The notes: generated by a model not told the origin, from the sequence alone. A stretch of 6,019 bases of DNA from Verrucomicrobiota bacterium (GCA_019241095.1 JAFAXJ010000107.1:1-6019), one strand, 5' to 3'; shown: positions 1 to 6,019, counted from the stretch's first letter. Numbers and translations: made by a program.

Positions 1-1
1 A

Positions 2-925
2 TCGACCCTGTACGCTAAAATGTTGACGGTTGCGGATGCCGAAGCCCAGTCCGTCTTCCAATGGTTATTGGATCACAAAATGAAATTTCACTTTGGGCCT
101 AACGAAGAAACTGACCTGACAGAAAATCAGGTTCTGCAGCAATGTAAGATGTACATTGGTGCGGTTCGTTTGGCCGACGAATTCGGGTGTTCGACCATAG
201 GGATTCAATACCAGCAAGGTCTAAAGGATCTCGCTCCGGCTTCGGACCTTGCCGAAGCTTTGATGAACAACGTGGAACGACCTCCGGTCCGTCATGAGGC
301 GACCGAGGAACAGCTGTTTGCCGGCGAAGCACTCCCACATTTTAACGAAGCTGATGAATGTGCCGGCCTGGACGCATTGATAACGAATCTAGTTTGGAAA
401 GAGTTAGACCTGGCTCCTGAAACGACTTTGCACGACCTTCGCTGGGGGAGGCAGTATGAAGATGGGAATTTGGATGCCTTCGTTTGGGTATTTCAGATCA
501 GCGGAGGGGCTCCTCCAGCTCACTTTATCGATGGATATGCTGGCGCCTCTAGTGAAAGACAGCCACCAATGTATTTTCGACTGGGTGGCGGAACCTGCAA
601 AGGCGTCAGCAAACCTGGGCAGATAGTCTGGAGCCGCATTTACATCGAAGATCAGGAACTCTGTTTTGACACAGGTTTAGCTGAAGTCGTTAGTCTACCT
701 GATCAAGAGACGCGCGAACGATGGGATCTTACGACGCCACAGTGGCCAATCATGCATGCAGTTCTCCATGGAGTTAGCCGTGACCAGATGATGGCTCGGC
801 ATAAATCCAATCATATTCAGGTCGCCTACGCGCAGGATCGTGCTAACGCTCGGCTCGCGATGTTCACCAAAGCAGCCGTCATGGAAGGGCTAGGCTTAAA
901 CGTAAGCTTCTGCGGCGACGTCTGA
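2..925 (+). CDS. L-fucose/L-arabinose isomerase-like sugar isomerase, C-terminal part (5' end outside window)
   Basis: Probably a metal-dependent cytoplasmic ketol isomerase that converts an aldose to its ketose. The frame is open back to base 2 with no stop, and the residues before the first in-window Met (base 20) read as continuing protein, so that Met is probably internal and the N-terminal domain is missing. Numbering from that Met, by my remembered alignment to E. coli FucI, E79 (in DLAEAL), D112 (in NEAD) and H265 (in HKSNH) fit the Mn-binding Glu, Asp and His. The glycine-rich stretch at 188-195 and the HxxxH near the C-terminus support the fold. The C-terminal region after H265 is short. 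The gene ends 2 bases before a class II aldolase, the usual downstream partner of such isomerases. Family assignment is fairly secure. The substrate (fucose, arabinose, rhamnose or another sugar) cannot be read from the sequence. Confidence 0.8.
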   Translation, partial: STLYAKMLTVADAEAQSVFQWLLDHKMKFHFGPNEETDLTENQVLQQCKMYIGAVRLADEFGCSTIGIQYQQGLKDLAPASDLAEALMNNVERPPVRHEATEEQLFAGEALPHFNEADECAGLDALITNLVWKELDLAPETTLHDLRWGRQYEDGNLDAFVWVFQISGGAPPAHFIDGYAGASSERQPPMYFRLGGGTCKGVSKPGQIVWSRIYIEDQELCFDTGLAEVVSLPDQETRERWDLTTPQWPIMHAVLHGVSRDQMMARHKSNHIQVAYAQDRANARLAMFTKAAVMEGLGLNVSFCGDV

Positions 926-927
926 CT

Positions 928-1701
928 ATGGCGTATTTATCTGCATTCGCGGTCCAGTCTCGTTTACTGGACATTTCGCACGAATTTGGCTCTGCAAAGT
1001 TCAGTATCCTGGGCGAGGGAAATACATCCGGAAGACTTGATGAAGAAACATTCGTAGTTAAAGCGAGCGGTAGCAATCTGGAATCCTTAACTAAACTGGA
1101 ACTGGTTACCTGCAGGTTCGACAAGTTGTTACCATCGCTCGACCAGGAAGAAGTATCTGAGGAGGCAATCGAAGATGTTCTTCTCCAATCGCGCGTTCTA
1201 AAGAATTCTCTGAAGCCCTCCGTTGAAACATTCTTTCATGCGCATCTGCTCACGATTCCCGGTGTGAAGTTTGTTGGGCATACACACCCGATACCTGTCA
1301 ACCAAATCCTGTGTTCAGGATTCGGGAAAGCGTTTGGCGAGGAGAGACGGTTTCCAGACGAAGTTGTCTGCTGTGGGCCAAAATCCTTGCTGATTCCGTA
1401 TGAAGATCCGGGCCTTGCTCTCGCAAAGAGGATTCGCGCTGACGTTTGTACTTTTCAGGAAACGAATCGGACATATCCAAAAGTAATATTGCTGGAGAAC
1501 CATGGCCTCATCACGGTTGGCGACTCTGCCGAGGCGGTCCGGGTAGCGATGTTAATGACAGTGAAAGCGGCTGAAATATTTGCCGGCGCCCAAGCTCTAG
1601 GATCAATTATTGCAATGTCGCCAACTGAGGTCAGCAGGATCGAAAGCCGGTTAGACGAAGAATATCGACGCAGGATCTTGCACGGACAATCCTCTGGATG
1701 A
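928..1701 (+). CDS. Class II aldolase/adducin-family protein (L-fuculose/L-rhamnulose-1-phosphate aldolase-like)
   Basis: Likely a zinc-dependent cytoplasmic aldolase that cleaves a ketose 1-phosphate to dihydroxyacetone phosphate and an aldehyde such as lactaldehyde. The 257 residues cover one full class II aldolase domain. EGNTSGRL at 30-37 and KASGSN at 45-50 form the phosphate-binding region. E100 is the candidate catalytic Glu (FucA E73). H118 and H120 in GHTHP, and H192 in ENHGL, match the three zinc His ligands, so the active site looks intact. There is no fused dehydrogenase domain, unlike the long bifunctional aldolase/dehydrogenase type. The ATG lies 2 bases after the isomerase stop, with no strong Shine-Dalgarno, which suggests translational coupling in one operon. 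The pairing supports a role in sugar breakdown. The exact phosphosugar is inferred only from neighbours, and a decarboxylase or epimerase member of the superfamily (as in AraD) is not excluded. Confidence 0.88.
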   Translation: MAYLSAFAVQSRLLDISHEFGSAKFSILGEGNTSGRLDEETFVVKASGSNLESLTKLELVTCRFDKLLPSLDQEEVSEEAIEDVLLQSRVLKNSLKPSVETFFHAHLLTIPGVKFVGHTHPIPVNQILCSGFGKAFGEERRFPDEVVCCGPKSLLIPYEDPGLALAKRIRADVCTFQETNRTYPKVILLENHGLITVGDSAEAVRVAMLMTVKAAEIFAGAQALGSIIAMSPTEVSRIESRLDEEYRRRILHGQSSG

Positions 1702-1706
1702 ACTCC

Positions 1707-1723
1707 TTGGAGCAAGGCTCCAG
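1707..1723 (+). terminator. Possible stem-loop downstream of the aldolase gene
   Basis: TGGAGC and GCTCCA pair around the three-base loop AAG, with an extra T-G pair at the base, starting 6 bases after the aldolase stop. No T-run follows, so it is not a textbook intrinsic terminator. It could instead be an RNA 3'-end stabilising hairpin, or chance. An overlapping alternative stem CTCC/GGAG (1703-1712) competes with it. Confidence 0.25.
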
Positions 1724-1891
1724 CCACGCTACCTGCTACCTGCCCGGTGAACATCGGAGGTCTTTCAGAGCTAGTGGCCGAACATTTTCTCAAACCTGTT
1801 TACATCTCTGAGTAGACAAAGGTGATTCCAGGCTTTGCACAGTGAGAACGAACCTCATGAATGTTGCAGATTACTTAGTGAGATTGTCCAC

Positions 1892-1903
1892 GCCGACGTC
1901 GGC
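1892..1903. repeat. Perfect 12-base palindrome GCCGACGTCGGC
   Basis: The sequence equals its own reverse complement over 12 bases, and the flanking bases do not extend the symmetry. It lies about 190 bases after the aldolase stop and 170 bases beyond the kinase stop, away from any obvious promoter. Without a spacer it would form only a short hairpin. It may be a binding site for a dimeric protein or simply chance in GC-richer DNA. Confidence 0.3.
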
Positions 1904-2073
1904 AGAGCGCTGTTGAAAAAGGTTTGCTCTTCTTCCCGCCTTAGCCCATCTTCGCCGATTCGCAGGGTTTGAGCTATTAAGTGCCTCAAAACACTGATAG
2001 GAGTTATAAAGTCTGCACTCAGAAGGCTTAGTTTGGCAGCGCCGACGACGTGTTATCGCGGAAAAGCATTGCT

Positions 2074-3054
2074 CTAAAAGTGCGCAGCTAAAAACTGCTC
2101 TACTTCGTCTCTCGTCGGATTAGCTTCCGCAGCACCGATGCGGGTTGCCACAATGGCTGCCTCCGCGTTTGCGAAGCGCATGATGGATGAGAGTTCCGCT
2201 GCTTCGACCTTTGAGAGTTCGTATGATGTTCGGCCGGCTAGTTGGGCTAAAAGTGCTGCCATGAAACTGTCGCCGCAGCCGGTTGTCTCAATCGCTTGAA
2301 CCGCAAACCCGGGCACCGTCGCCAGCCTTTCACCATCACGGTAAACTGCTGATCCATCTCGTCCCATAGTGACAAAAACCAGCGCACCCGCTCTGGTGGG
2401 CAATGAGCGAATACCCATGTCGAAATCCTTGCTACTGGTCAGGAACTCAAGCTCTTCGTCGCTTACTTTTAAGATGTTCACTAAACTGACCAAATCGCGA
2501 AGAAATTTCAGATACTGATCAGCGTCAGCGATAATCGATCTGCGCACTGTTGGATCGAGCGACACCGGGATGTCAGAATCACTAAAACGTTTCGCCAGAG
2601 ACGCATACGCCGATGCGGCTGGTTCTTCGGCTAAAACAATTCCACCGCAGTGATAATTGGTGAATGCTTTGATGTCGACACGCAGAAGTTCGTCTGCACG
2701 CAGCAAAAGATCCGCAGCATGATCTCTGTAAAAACGAAACTCCGGTTTTCCGCTCTTATCAACGGCAACAAACGCCAGTGTGGTTTTCGTTCCAGCCTCT
2801 CGAACGGCATTCGAAACATCAATCGATTCTGATTTTAAGAATTCCAGAAGCGCATCACCGAATTCATCGCTGCCAAATTTTGCAACATACGATACGGGAA
2901 CGCCCAGACGCTGAATTCCAACCGCGATGTTAAACGGGGAACCACCCGCTCGCTTTCCAAAAGTCTTAGTACCTCCCAGACCTGCACCGATATCGGCTGA
3001 AATCAGATCAAAGAGGATGTCACCGCCAACCAGGACGGAAGGATTGTTGTTCAT
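2074..3054 (-). CDS. PfkB-family carbohydrate kinase (fructokinase-like)
   Basis: Cytoplasmic ribokinase-fold enzyme that transfers the ATP gamma-phosphate to a sugar. The 326 residues are a normal full length for the family. GGDILFDLI at 10-18 is the first strand and sugar-contact region. AGGSPFNIAVGIQRLG at 36-51 matches PfkB signature 1. DPTVR at 167-171 and VSDEELEFL at 197-205 match conserved central blocks. MGRDG at 230-234 and TTGCGDSF at 257-264 form the ATP/anion-hole region, with D262 as catalytic base. The anion-hole motif reads TGCGD where TGAGD is commoner. The N-terminus resembles fructokinases more than ribokinases, but 2-keto-3-deoxygluconate or another sugar is possible. An in-frame TAA 9 bases upstream fixes this ATG as the earliest start. 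The bases before it (ACCTCCC) are not a Shine-Dalgarno, so translation may depend on coupling to the glycosyltransferase gene 16 bases upstream. Confidence 0.9.
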   Translation of the reverse strand: MNNNPSVLVGGDILFDLISADIGAGLGGTKTFGKRAGGSPFNIAVGIQRLGVPVSYVAKFGSDEFGDALLEFLKSESIDVSNAVREAGTKTTLAFVAVDKSGKPEFRFYRDHAADLLLRADELLRVDIKAFTNYHCGGIVLAEEPAASAYASLAKRFSDSDIPVSLDPTVRRSIIADADQYLKFLRDLVSLVNILKVSDEELEFLTSSKDFDMGIRSLPTRAGALVFVTMGRDGSAVYRDGERLATVPGFAVQAIETTGCGDSFMAALLAQLAGRTSYELSKVEAAELSSIMRFANAEAAIVATRIGAAEANPTRDEVEQFLAAHF

Positions 3055-3070
3055 GGGAGGTTATGCACAG

Positions 3071-4231
3071 TCAGTGCTTACAATCGTTTATCGTTTGCAG
3101 ATAGATTTCTTCCAGCTGATTTATCTGTGCAGCAAGATCAAATTGCTTATTGATCACCAAGGATCCGTTGGCCGCAATCGATTGATATAACTGTGTGTTG
3201 TCAGCAAGTTTCAGCATGGCCGCGGCCAGTTCATCGGGTTCAGACTCGGACACCAGAAGTCCCGAGCTTTCGTTTTCAATTGCTTCGATAATCCCGCCAT
3301 GTCTGGTCGCGATGCACGGTAAGCCGGTAGCCATTGCCTCAAGCAGGCTGTTTGGAATCCCTTCCTGGTCTCCAGAGGATGTTTTCACACTGGGATGGAG
3401 GAAAAAATGGCTGTCATAATAGAGATCCCGGAGCTTGGCTTGCGTCAGAAAACCGGTGAACTCCACATAGGATCTGATACCCAAACTTTCAGCCAGGCTT
3501 TTAAGCGAATCCAGTAAAGGACCTTGACCCGCAATGCGCAACTCGGCCTGAGGCCATCGTTCCCGAAAGAATGCGAAAGCCCGAATACTGGATTCCAATC
3601 CCTTTTTAGGTATTAATCGACTAGCCTGTAAAAACTTCCAAGTGCCTCGCACGGGAATGGGGCGCTGACGAAATGGAAAGTAATTAAGCGGAATCCCTGT
3701 GCGATGAATCCAAAGCTTTTCAGCAGAACAACCTGCGGAACGCAAAACTAAAGCGAGGGAGGCAGATCGAGCGAGGACTCGGTTTGCCCTCTTTAGAACT
3801 TCTTTCAGGGTCTCGCGGGTACGGGGCGTCGATTGGGCGGCTTGCGCATCCGCACCGTGAAAAGAAATAACTACAGGCAACGTCGTTCTGCGAAGGAACG
3901 GCAACCAAAAAATTCCATTATTACCCAAGTAAATGTGCAATGCAGCACACCTGTGTTTCCTTAAGGATCCGCGCAAGGATGACGTCTCCCGCGATGACGC
4001 CTGGGGCATCGATTTATTGGTCCGGTTCCATTGGCGCCGCACCCAGCGGAATCTGCTGCGTTGCAGCAACTCGAGGCGATCTATAGGAAACGAACTCTGG
4101 TTTTCACGCTTGAAGGCGAGAACCTGAGGAACCACTCTTTTGAGACCACTTGTTTGCCGATAGATATGTAACATCTCCGGCTTTAGAAAGGTCGGACAGA
4201 AGATCCCGACAATCGGTTTCTGCTCGGTCAA
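3071..4231 (-). CDS. GT4-family glycosyltransferase (GT-B fold)
   Basis: Likely transfers a sugar from a nucleotide sugar, with retention of configuration, to a growing exopolysaccharide, O-antigen or glycolipid at the inner face of the membrane. Of 386 residues, the N-terminal half is the acceptor domain, with first strand VGIFCPTF at 8-15 and SFHGAD at 123-128. HRTGIPL at 176-182 is the interdomain region. The C-terminal half is the donor domain: ASRLIPKKG at 203-211 carries the conserved Arg and Lys phosphate contacts, AGQGPL at 234-239 follows, and E290 and E298 in EGIPNSLLE form the EX7E motif. RHGGIIEAI (310-318) follows. There is no membrane segment, but residues 56-95 are strongly basic, which could favour membrane attachment. 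The start is TTG, since an in-frame TAA lies 9 bases upstream and the next ATG (residue 20) would delete the first strand. It is the middle gene of three. Donor and acceptor are unknown. Confidence 0.9.
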   Translation of the reverse strand: MTEQKPIVGIFCPTFLKPEMLHIYRQTSGLKRVVPQVLAFKRENQSSFPIDRLELLQRSRFRWVRRQWNRTNKSMPQASSRETSSLRGSLRKHRCAALHIYLGNNGIFWLPFLRRTTLPVVISFHGADAQAAQSTPRTRETLKEVLKRANRVLARSASLALVLRSAGCSAEKLWIHRTGIPLNYFPFRQRPIPVRGTWKFLQASRLIPKKGLESSIRAFAFFRERWPQAELRIAGQGPLLDSLKSLAESLGIRSYVEFTGFLTQAKLRDLYYDSHFFLHPSVKTSSGDQEGIPNSLLEAMATGLPCIATRHGGIIEAIENESSGLLVSESEPDELAAAMLKLADNTQLYQSIAANGSLVINKQFDLAAQINQLEEIYLQTINDCKH

Positions 4232-4274
4232 CTTATCTTAGGGCTTTTCAACTGACGGCTCGCTCTTGTCAATC

Positions 4275-4583
4275 TTAAAACGTAAACGAGAAAATTTTCA
4301 GAAATCTCGGTCGCTGCCTGTAATCAAAGATGTCCGACGCAACCACCTGCTGCCCAGAACCGTACCGCGCCGGAGCCGCAGGATTAACTAATTGAAGCTT
4401 ATTGGGTGCAGTCATTAATTTTTGGAACCAGCTCGAATTTGAACCTTGCTCTACTGGCGGTCGAGGCGGCTCAGGTTGCGGAACGACGCGTGGAGCGGTC
4501 CTGAATTGTTGACCAAATGCCGCAGAAGTGCTGACGGCAACCACCGCGAATAGTGCGACTAACGTTTTCTTCATATCACCCAT
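4275..4583 (-). CDS. Small exported proline-rich protein of unknown function
   Basis: I do not recognise a named family. The 102 residues begin with a Sec signal peptide: MKK at residues 4-6, a hydrophobic core LVALFAVVAV, and a likely cleavage site near SAAFG/QQ (about residues 20-24). The mature part of about 78 residues has a proline-rich stretch (PQPEPPRPP, about 36-44), then WFQKLMTAPNKLQLVNPAAPARYGSG (starting near residue 52, in two blocks WFQKLM and NPAAPARYG), and ends in the aromatic tail IFSFTF. There is no lipobox Cys. ATG at 4574 (residue 4) is an equally good start and gives a classic MKK signal. Neither start has a strong ribosome binding site. It is 43 bases upstream of the glycosyltransferase on the same strand, so probably the first gene of that operon. 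I judge it a real gene from the signal peptide, position and composition. Confidence 0.65.
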   Translation of the reverse strand: MGDMKKTLVALFAVVAVSTSAAFGQQFRTAPRVVPQPEPPRPPVEQGSNSSWFQKLMTAPNKLQLVNPAAPARYGSGQQVVASDIFDYRQRPRFLKIFSFTF

Positions 4584-4667
4584 TTGTTAGTTGACGATCT
4601 TCGGAGTACAAAGTCGTCGACCGGATAACTTACGCGAAATTCCAGACAAATCGAGGCGAATATTGCC
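4584..4667. promoter_or_regulatory. Divergent upstream region for two exported-protein genes
   Basis: These 84 bases separate the start of the small exported protein (minus) from the start of the 216-residue exported protein (plus), so promoters for both should lie here or overlap the coding ends. A TTGACG at 4591-4596 resembles a plus-strand -35 box, but no good -10 box stands at 16-18 bases, so I do not assign a promoter. GAGG at 4653-4656 is a plausible ribosome binding site for the plus-strand gene. Confidence 0.35.
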
Positions 4668-5318
4668 ATGTTGCGTCCTGATCGAGCTTATATTTTAGAC
4701 TTGGCCAGAGCACTGATAGCACTTCTTTTATTTTTGCCACAATTCGGATGGTCCGCCCCGGTCACTGATCCAGTTGCAGCGTACCTTGCAATGAATATAC
4801 CCGATCGTGCTCGAAACGCCGGGCGGCTCCTCGTACTTAAAACGGTAGAGGTCGATCTTAGCGGAAAGGGTGATAGGACAGTGTTTGTCGGCACTTGGTA
4901 TCGGAATTCCGGCCCTAACACTTGGCTTTGGGCTGGATTTGCGCCGACAGAGGGCGGGTACGAATTAATTACGCCAAAGGATTCCGACCTTTTGATTGAT
5001 TTCGAGGGGATTTACATCGGCGTTTTACCAGATATTGGTCGTTACGGAATGGCGCAAGCCTACAGCCTGGAGCTGGACAATAAAGACCGTGACCAGTCAA
5101 ATCTGATTAGTGATCTGACCTTTTATTATCTGGACGGCAAACAGCTGGTTGAGAAAGGGTCCGGTCCTTTGGACCGCAACGATCCGCAACAAAGGAAAAT
5201 TTTCGATTTCTACTTTGGTCTCGATAGAAAGATATCCTCAAAACCAAGGATCAGCTCATATACAGTCGTAGATCTAATCCGGATGGGATATAAGATCCCT
5301 CGTTGGTCGCCTTTTTAA
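4668..5318 (+). CDS. Exported protein of unknown function (216 aa)
   Basis: I do not recognise a family. The N-terminus is a Sec signal peptide: charged MLRPDR, hydrophobic ALIALLLFLP (about 15-24) and cleavage probably after GWSA (residue 30), giving a mature protein of about 186 residues in the periplasm or outside. There is no lipobox Cys and no further membrane segment. VEVDLSGKGDRTVFVGTWY at about 62-80 resembles the Asp/Gly-rich turn of FG-GAP or dockerin-like calcium-binding repeats, but only one copy is present. The rest is rich in aromatic and Asp residues, as in a beta-rich secreted domain. A GAGG ribosome binding site lies 11 bases before the ATG. The gene is divergent from the small exported protein and convergent with the GH3 gene, so it is probably monocistronic. 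Signal peptide and consistent coding character make it a real gene. Function is open. Confidence 0.75.
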   Translation: MLRPDRAYILDLARALIALLLFLPQFGWSAPVTDPVAAYLAMNIPDRARNAGRLLVLKTVEVDLSGKGDRTVFVGTWYRNSGPNTWLWAGFAPTEGGYELITPKDSDLLIDFEGIYIGVLPDIGRYGMAQAYSLELDNKDRDQSNLISDLTFYYLDGKQLVEKGSGPLDRNDPQQRKIFDFYFGLDRKISSKPRISSYTVVDLIRMGYKIPRWSPF

Positions 5319-5418
5319 ACAGCAGCGCTGAGTAGTGGTTTGATTGGAGAAGAAATCCCACGACGGCCCAGGGCTAAGCAGTGTCCAGCCCAGCCCCAGG
5401 TATGCCCAAACGATCAAG
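5319..5418. other. Short convergent intergenic spacer
   Basis: This 100-base gap lies between the exported-protein stop and the GH3 stop on the other strand. GGGCT at 5371-5375 can pair with AGCCC at 5387-5391 over an 11-base loop. No T-run follows on either strand, so a bidirectional terminator is possible but unsupported. Confidence 0.3.
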
Positions 5419-6019
5419 CTAAGGGTTAATCGTGATTTGAATGGGAAGTGAGAATTTGCCTTTGAGTTGGATATCGTCTGAAGCTGCGCCCACCGAGATG
5501 TCGTAGGTTCCCGCCGATGCAGTCCACTTTTGAGTCGTTTCGTCCCAGTATGCAAACGATCGTACATTCAATGGCAGTGTTACTACCTGGGACTGCCCTG
5601 GCTCTAGATAGACCTTCCTGAATCCTTTTAGCTCCTTGATAGGCCGATCGACAGGAGGGTTCTCCTGCCCAACATAGAGCTGAGCTACTTCAGCCCCAGC
5701 CACTTTGCCGGTATTGCTTACTCTGAAAGTGACATTAATGAGGGTTTGACCGCCACCTTGTTGGACGTTCGTTCCTGGGGAGCTCACTTGAGTTAGGGAA
5801 TCATCCTCGTCTAGAGCAGGAACAATATGCAGGCCAGAGAAGCCGAATGTTGTATATGATAATCCGTAACCAAAGGCGTAGAGTGGCTGAATGTTGCGCT
5901 TTTCGTATCCACGATAACCTACGTACAATCCTTCCGAATAGTCAATCTCTGTAGGATGCTGGTTGACTGGATTAGGGAAAGTTGCATAGGCCGGGTTGTC
6001 AGTAATCCGACGCTCGAAA
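5419..6019 (-). CDS. Glycoside hydrolase family 3 (beta-glucosidase/beta-xylosidase-like), C-terminal part
   Basis: C-terminal 199 residues of a GH3 enzyme, which removes terminal beta-linked glucose, xylose or similar sugars from oligosaccharides. The frame is open to the window edge, so the 5' end is missing. The TTG at 5926-5928 is an internal Leu codon, not a start, because typical GH3 sequence continues before it. Counting from the first complete codon, EGLYVGYRGYEK (29-40) and FGYGLSYTTF (49-58) are the hallmark end of the alpha/beta sandwich domain. A fibronectin-III-like domain follows (about 94-187), with VSNTGKVAGAEVAQLYV at 100-116 and the ELKGFRKVYLEPG block at 129-141. A Gly/Gln-rich linker (about 79-91) separates the two. 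The catalytic nucleophile Asp and any signal peptide lie outside the window, so activity and location cannot be judged. It ends with TAG. Confidence 0.93.
   Translation of the reverse strand, partial: FERRITDNPAYATFPNPVNQHPTEIDYSEGLYVGYRGYEKRNIQPLYAFGYGLSYTTFGFSGLHIVPALDEDDSLTQVSSPGTNVQQGGGQTLINVTFRVSNTGKVAGAEVAQLYVGQENPPVDRPIKELKGFRKVYLEPGQSQVVTLPLNVRSFAYWDETTQKWTASAGTYDISVGAASDDIQLKGKFSLPIQITINP

Larger units (their letters stand above)
1702..2073. other. Intergenic region between convergent genes, no convincing gene
   Basis: These 372 bases separate the aldolase stop from the kinase stop on the other strand. I see no ORF with family features on either strand. The long minus-strand frame reaching in from 1455-1793 is mostly antisense to the aldolase. 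The region holds a weak hairpin at its left end, a perfect 12-base palindrome at 1892-1903, and a 19-codon plus-strand frame at 1857-1916. No tRNA, repeat array or insertion-sequence end was recognised. Its main expected job is to terminate two facing transcription units. Confidence 0.6.

Noticed and set aside
20..22. ATG as the true start of the isomerase-like gene
   Set aside because: The frame stays open to the window edge, no ribosome binding site precedes it, and the protein would lack the N-terminal domain of the family.
99..338. 79-codon minus-strand frame inside the isomerase
   Set aside because: It is antisense to conserved isomerase sequence and has an Arg/Pro-rich composition typical of shadow frames.
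1455..1793. 112-codon minus-strand frame overlapping the aldolase and the gap
   Set aside because: Most of it is antisense to a well-supported aldolase and the translation shows no family motif or upstream signal.
1702..2073. tRNA, small RNA, CRISPR or insertion-sequence remnant in the gap
   Set aside because: No cloverleaf, direct-repeat array, terminal inverted repeats or transposase fragment could be found by reading both strands.
2927..3190. 87-codon plus-strand frame spanning the kinase start and the glycosyltransferase end
   Set aside because: It lies opposite two firmly identified genes and has no recognisable features.
4688..4921. 77-codon minus-strand frame opposite the 216-residue exported protein
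   Set aside because: The plus-strand frame has a signal peptide, a ribosome binding site and longer coding coherence, while this one has none.
5274..5567. 97-codon minus-strand frame across the convergent spacer and GH3 end
   Set aside because: It overlaps the GH3 fibronectin-like domain in another frame and shows no motif.
5926..5928. TTG as the start of a 169-residue protein
   Set aside because: Residues encoded before it (ITDNPAY and DYSEG) are typical GH3 sequence in the same open frame, so the codon is an internal Leu.

Overview
The window looks like an ordinary chromosomal stretch from a saccharolytic, Gram-negative-type bacterium of roughly balanced base composition. The protein families suggest Verrucomicrobiota, with Acidobacteriota or Planctomycetota as alternatives. 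The pointers are a fucose-isomerase-like protein beside a class II aldolase, a GT4 enzyme of a type I associate with Verrucomicrobiota, and small Sec-exported lineage-specific proteins. This assignment rests on family impressions, not on a marker gene. Both window ends cut through genes.

Layout. (1) Positions 1-1701, plus strand: the C-terminal part of an L-fucose/arabinose-isomerase-like protein, followed 2 bases later by a complete class II (zinc) aldolase. Together they look like the isomerase and aldolase steps of a deoxysugar or pentose/hexose breakdown pathway. (2) Positions 1702-2073: a 372-base gap between convergent genes. It has no convincing gene, but it holds a small hairpin just after the aldolase stop and a perfect 12-base palindrome. 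(3) Positions 2074-4583, minus strand: three tightly packed genes, transcribed as small exported proline-rich protein, GT4 glycosyltransferase (TTG start), then PfkB-family fructokinase-like sugar kinase. Gaps are 43 and 16 bases, so an operon is likely. (4) Positions 4584-4667: a short divergent upstream region. (5) Positions 4668-5318, plus strand: an exported protein of unknown function. (6) Positions 5419-6019, minus strand: the C-terminal end of a glycoside hydrolase family 3 enzyme with its fibronectin-III-like domain. The catalytic part lies beyond the window.

Taken together, the region serves carbohydrate metabolism: polysaccharide or oligosaccharide hydrolysis (GH3), sugar isomerisation and aldol cleavage, sugar phosphorylation, and glycan assembly (GT4). 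The sequence does not show that these act in one pathway, since the transcription units are separate. I found no mobile element, CRISPR array, RNA gene, defence system or other clearly novel system. The most open questions are the two exported proteins of unknown function and the true substrate of the isomerase/aldolase pair.
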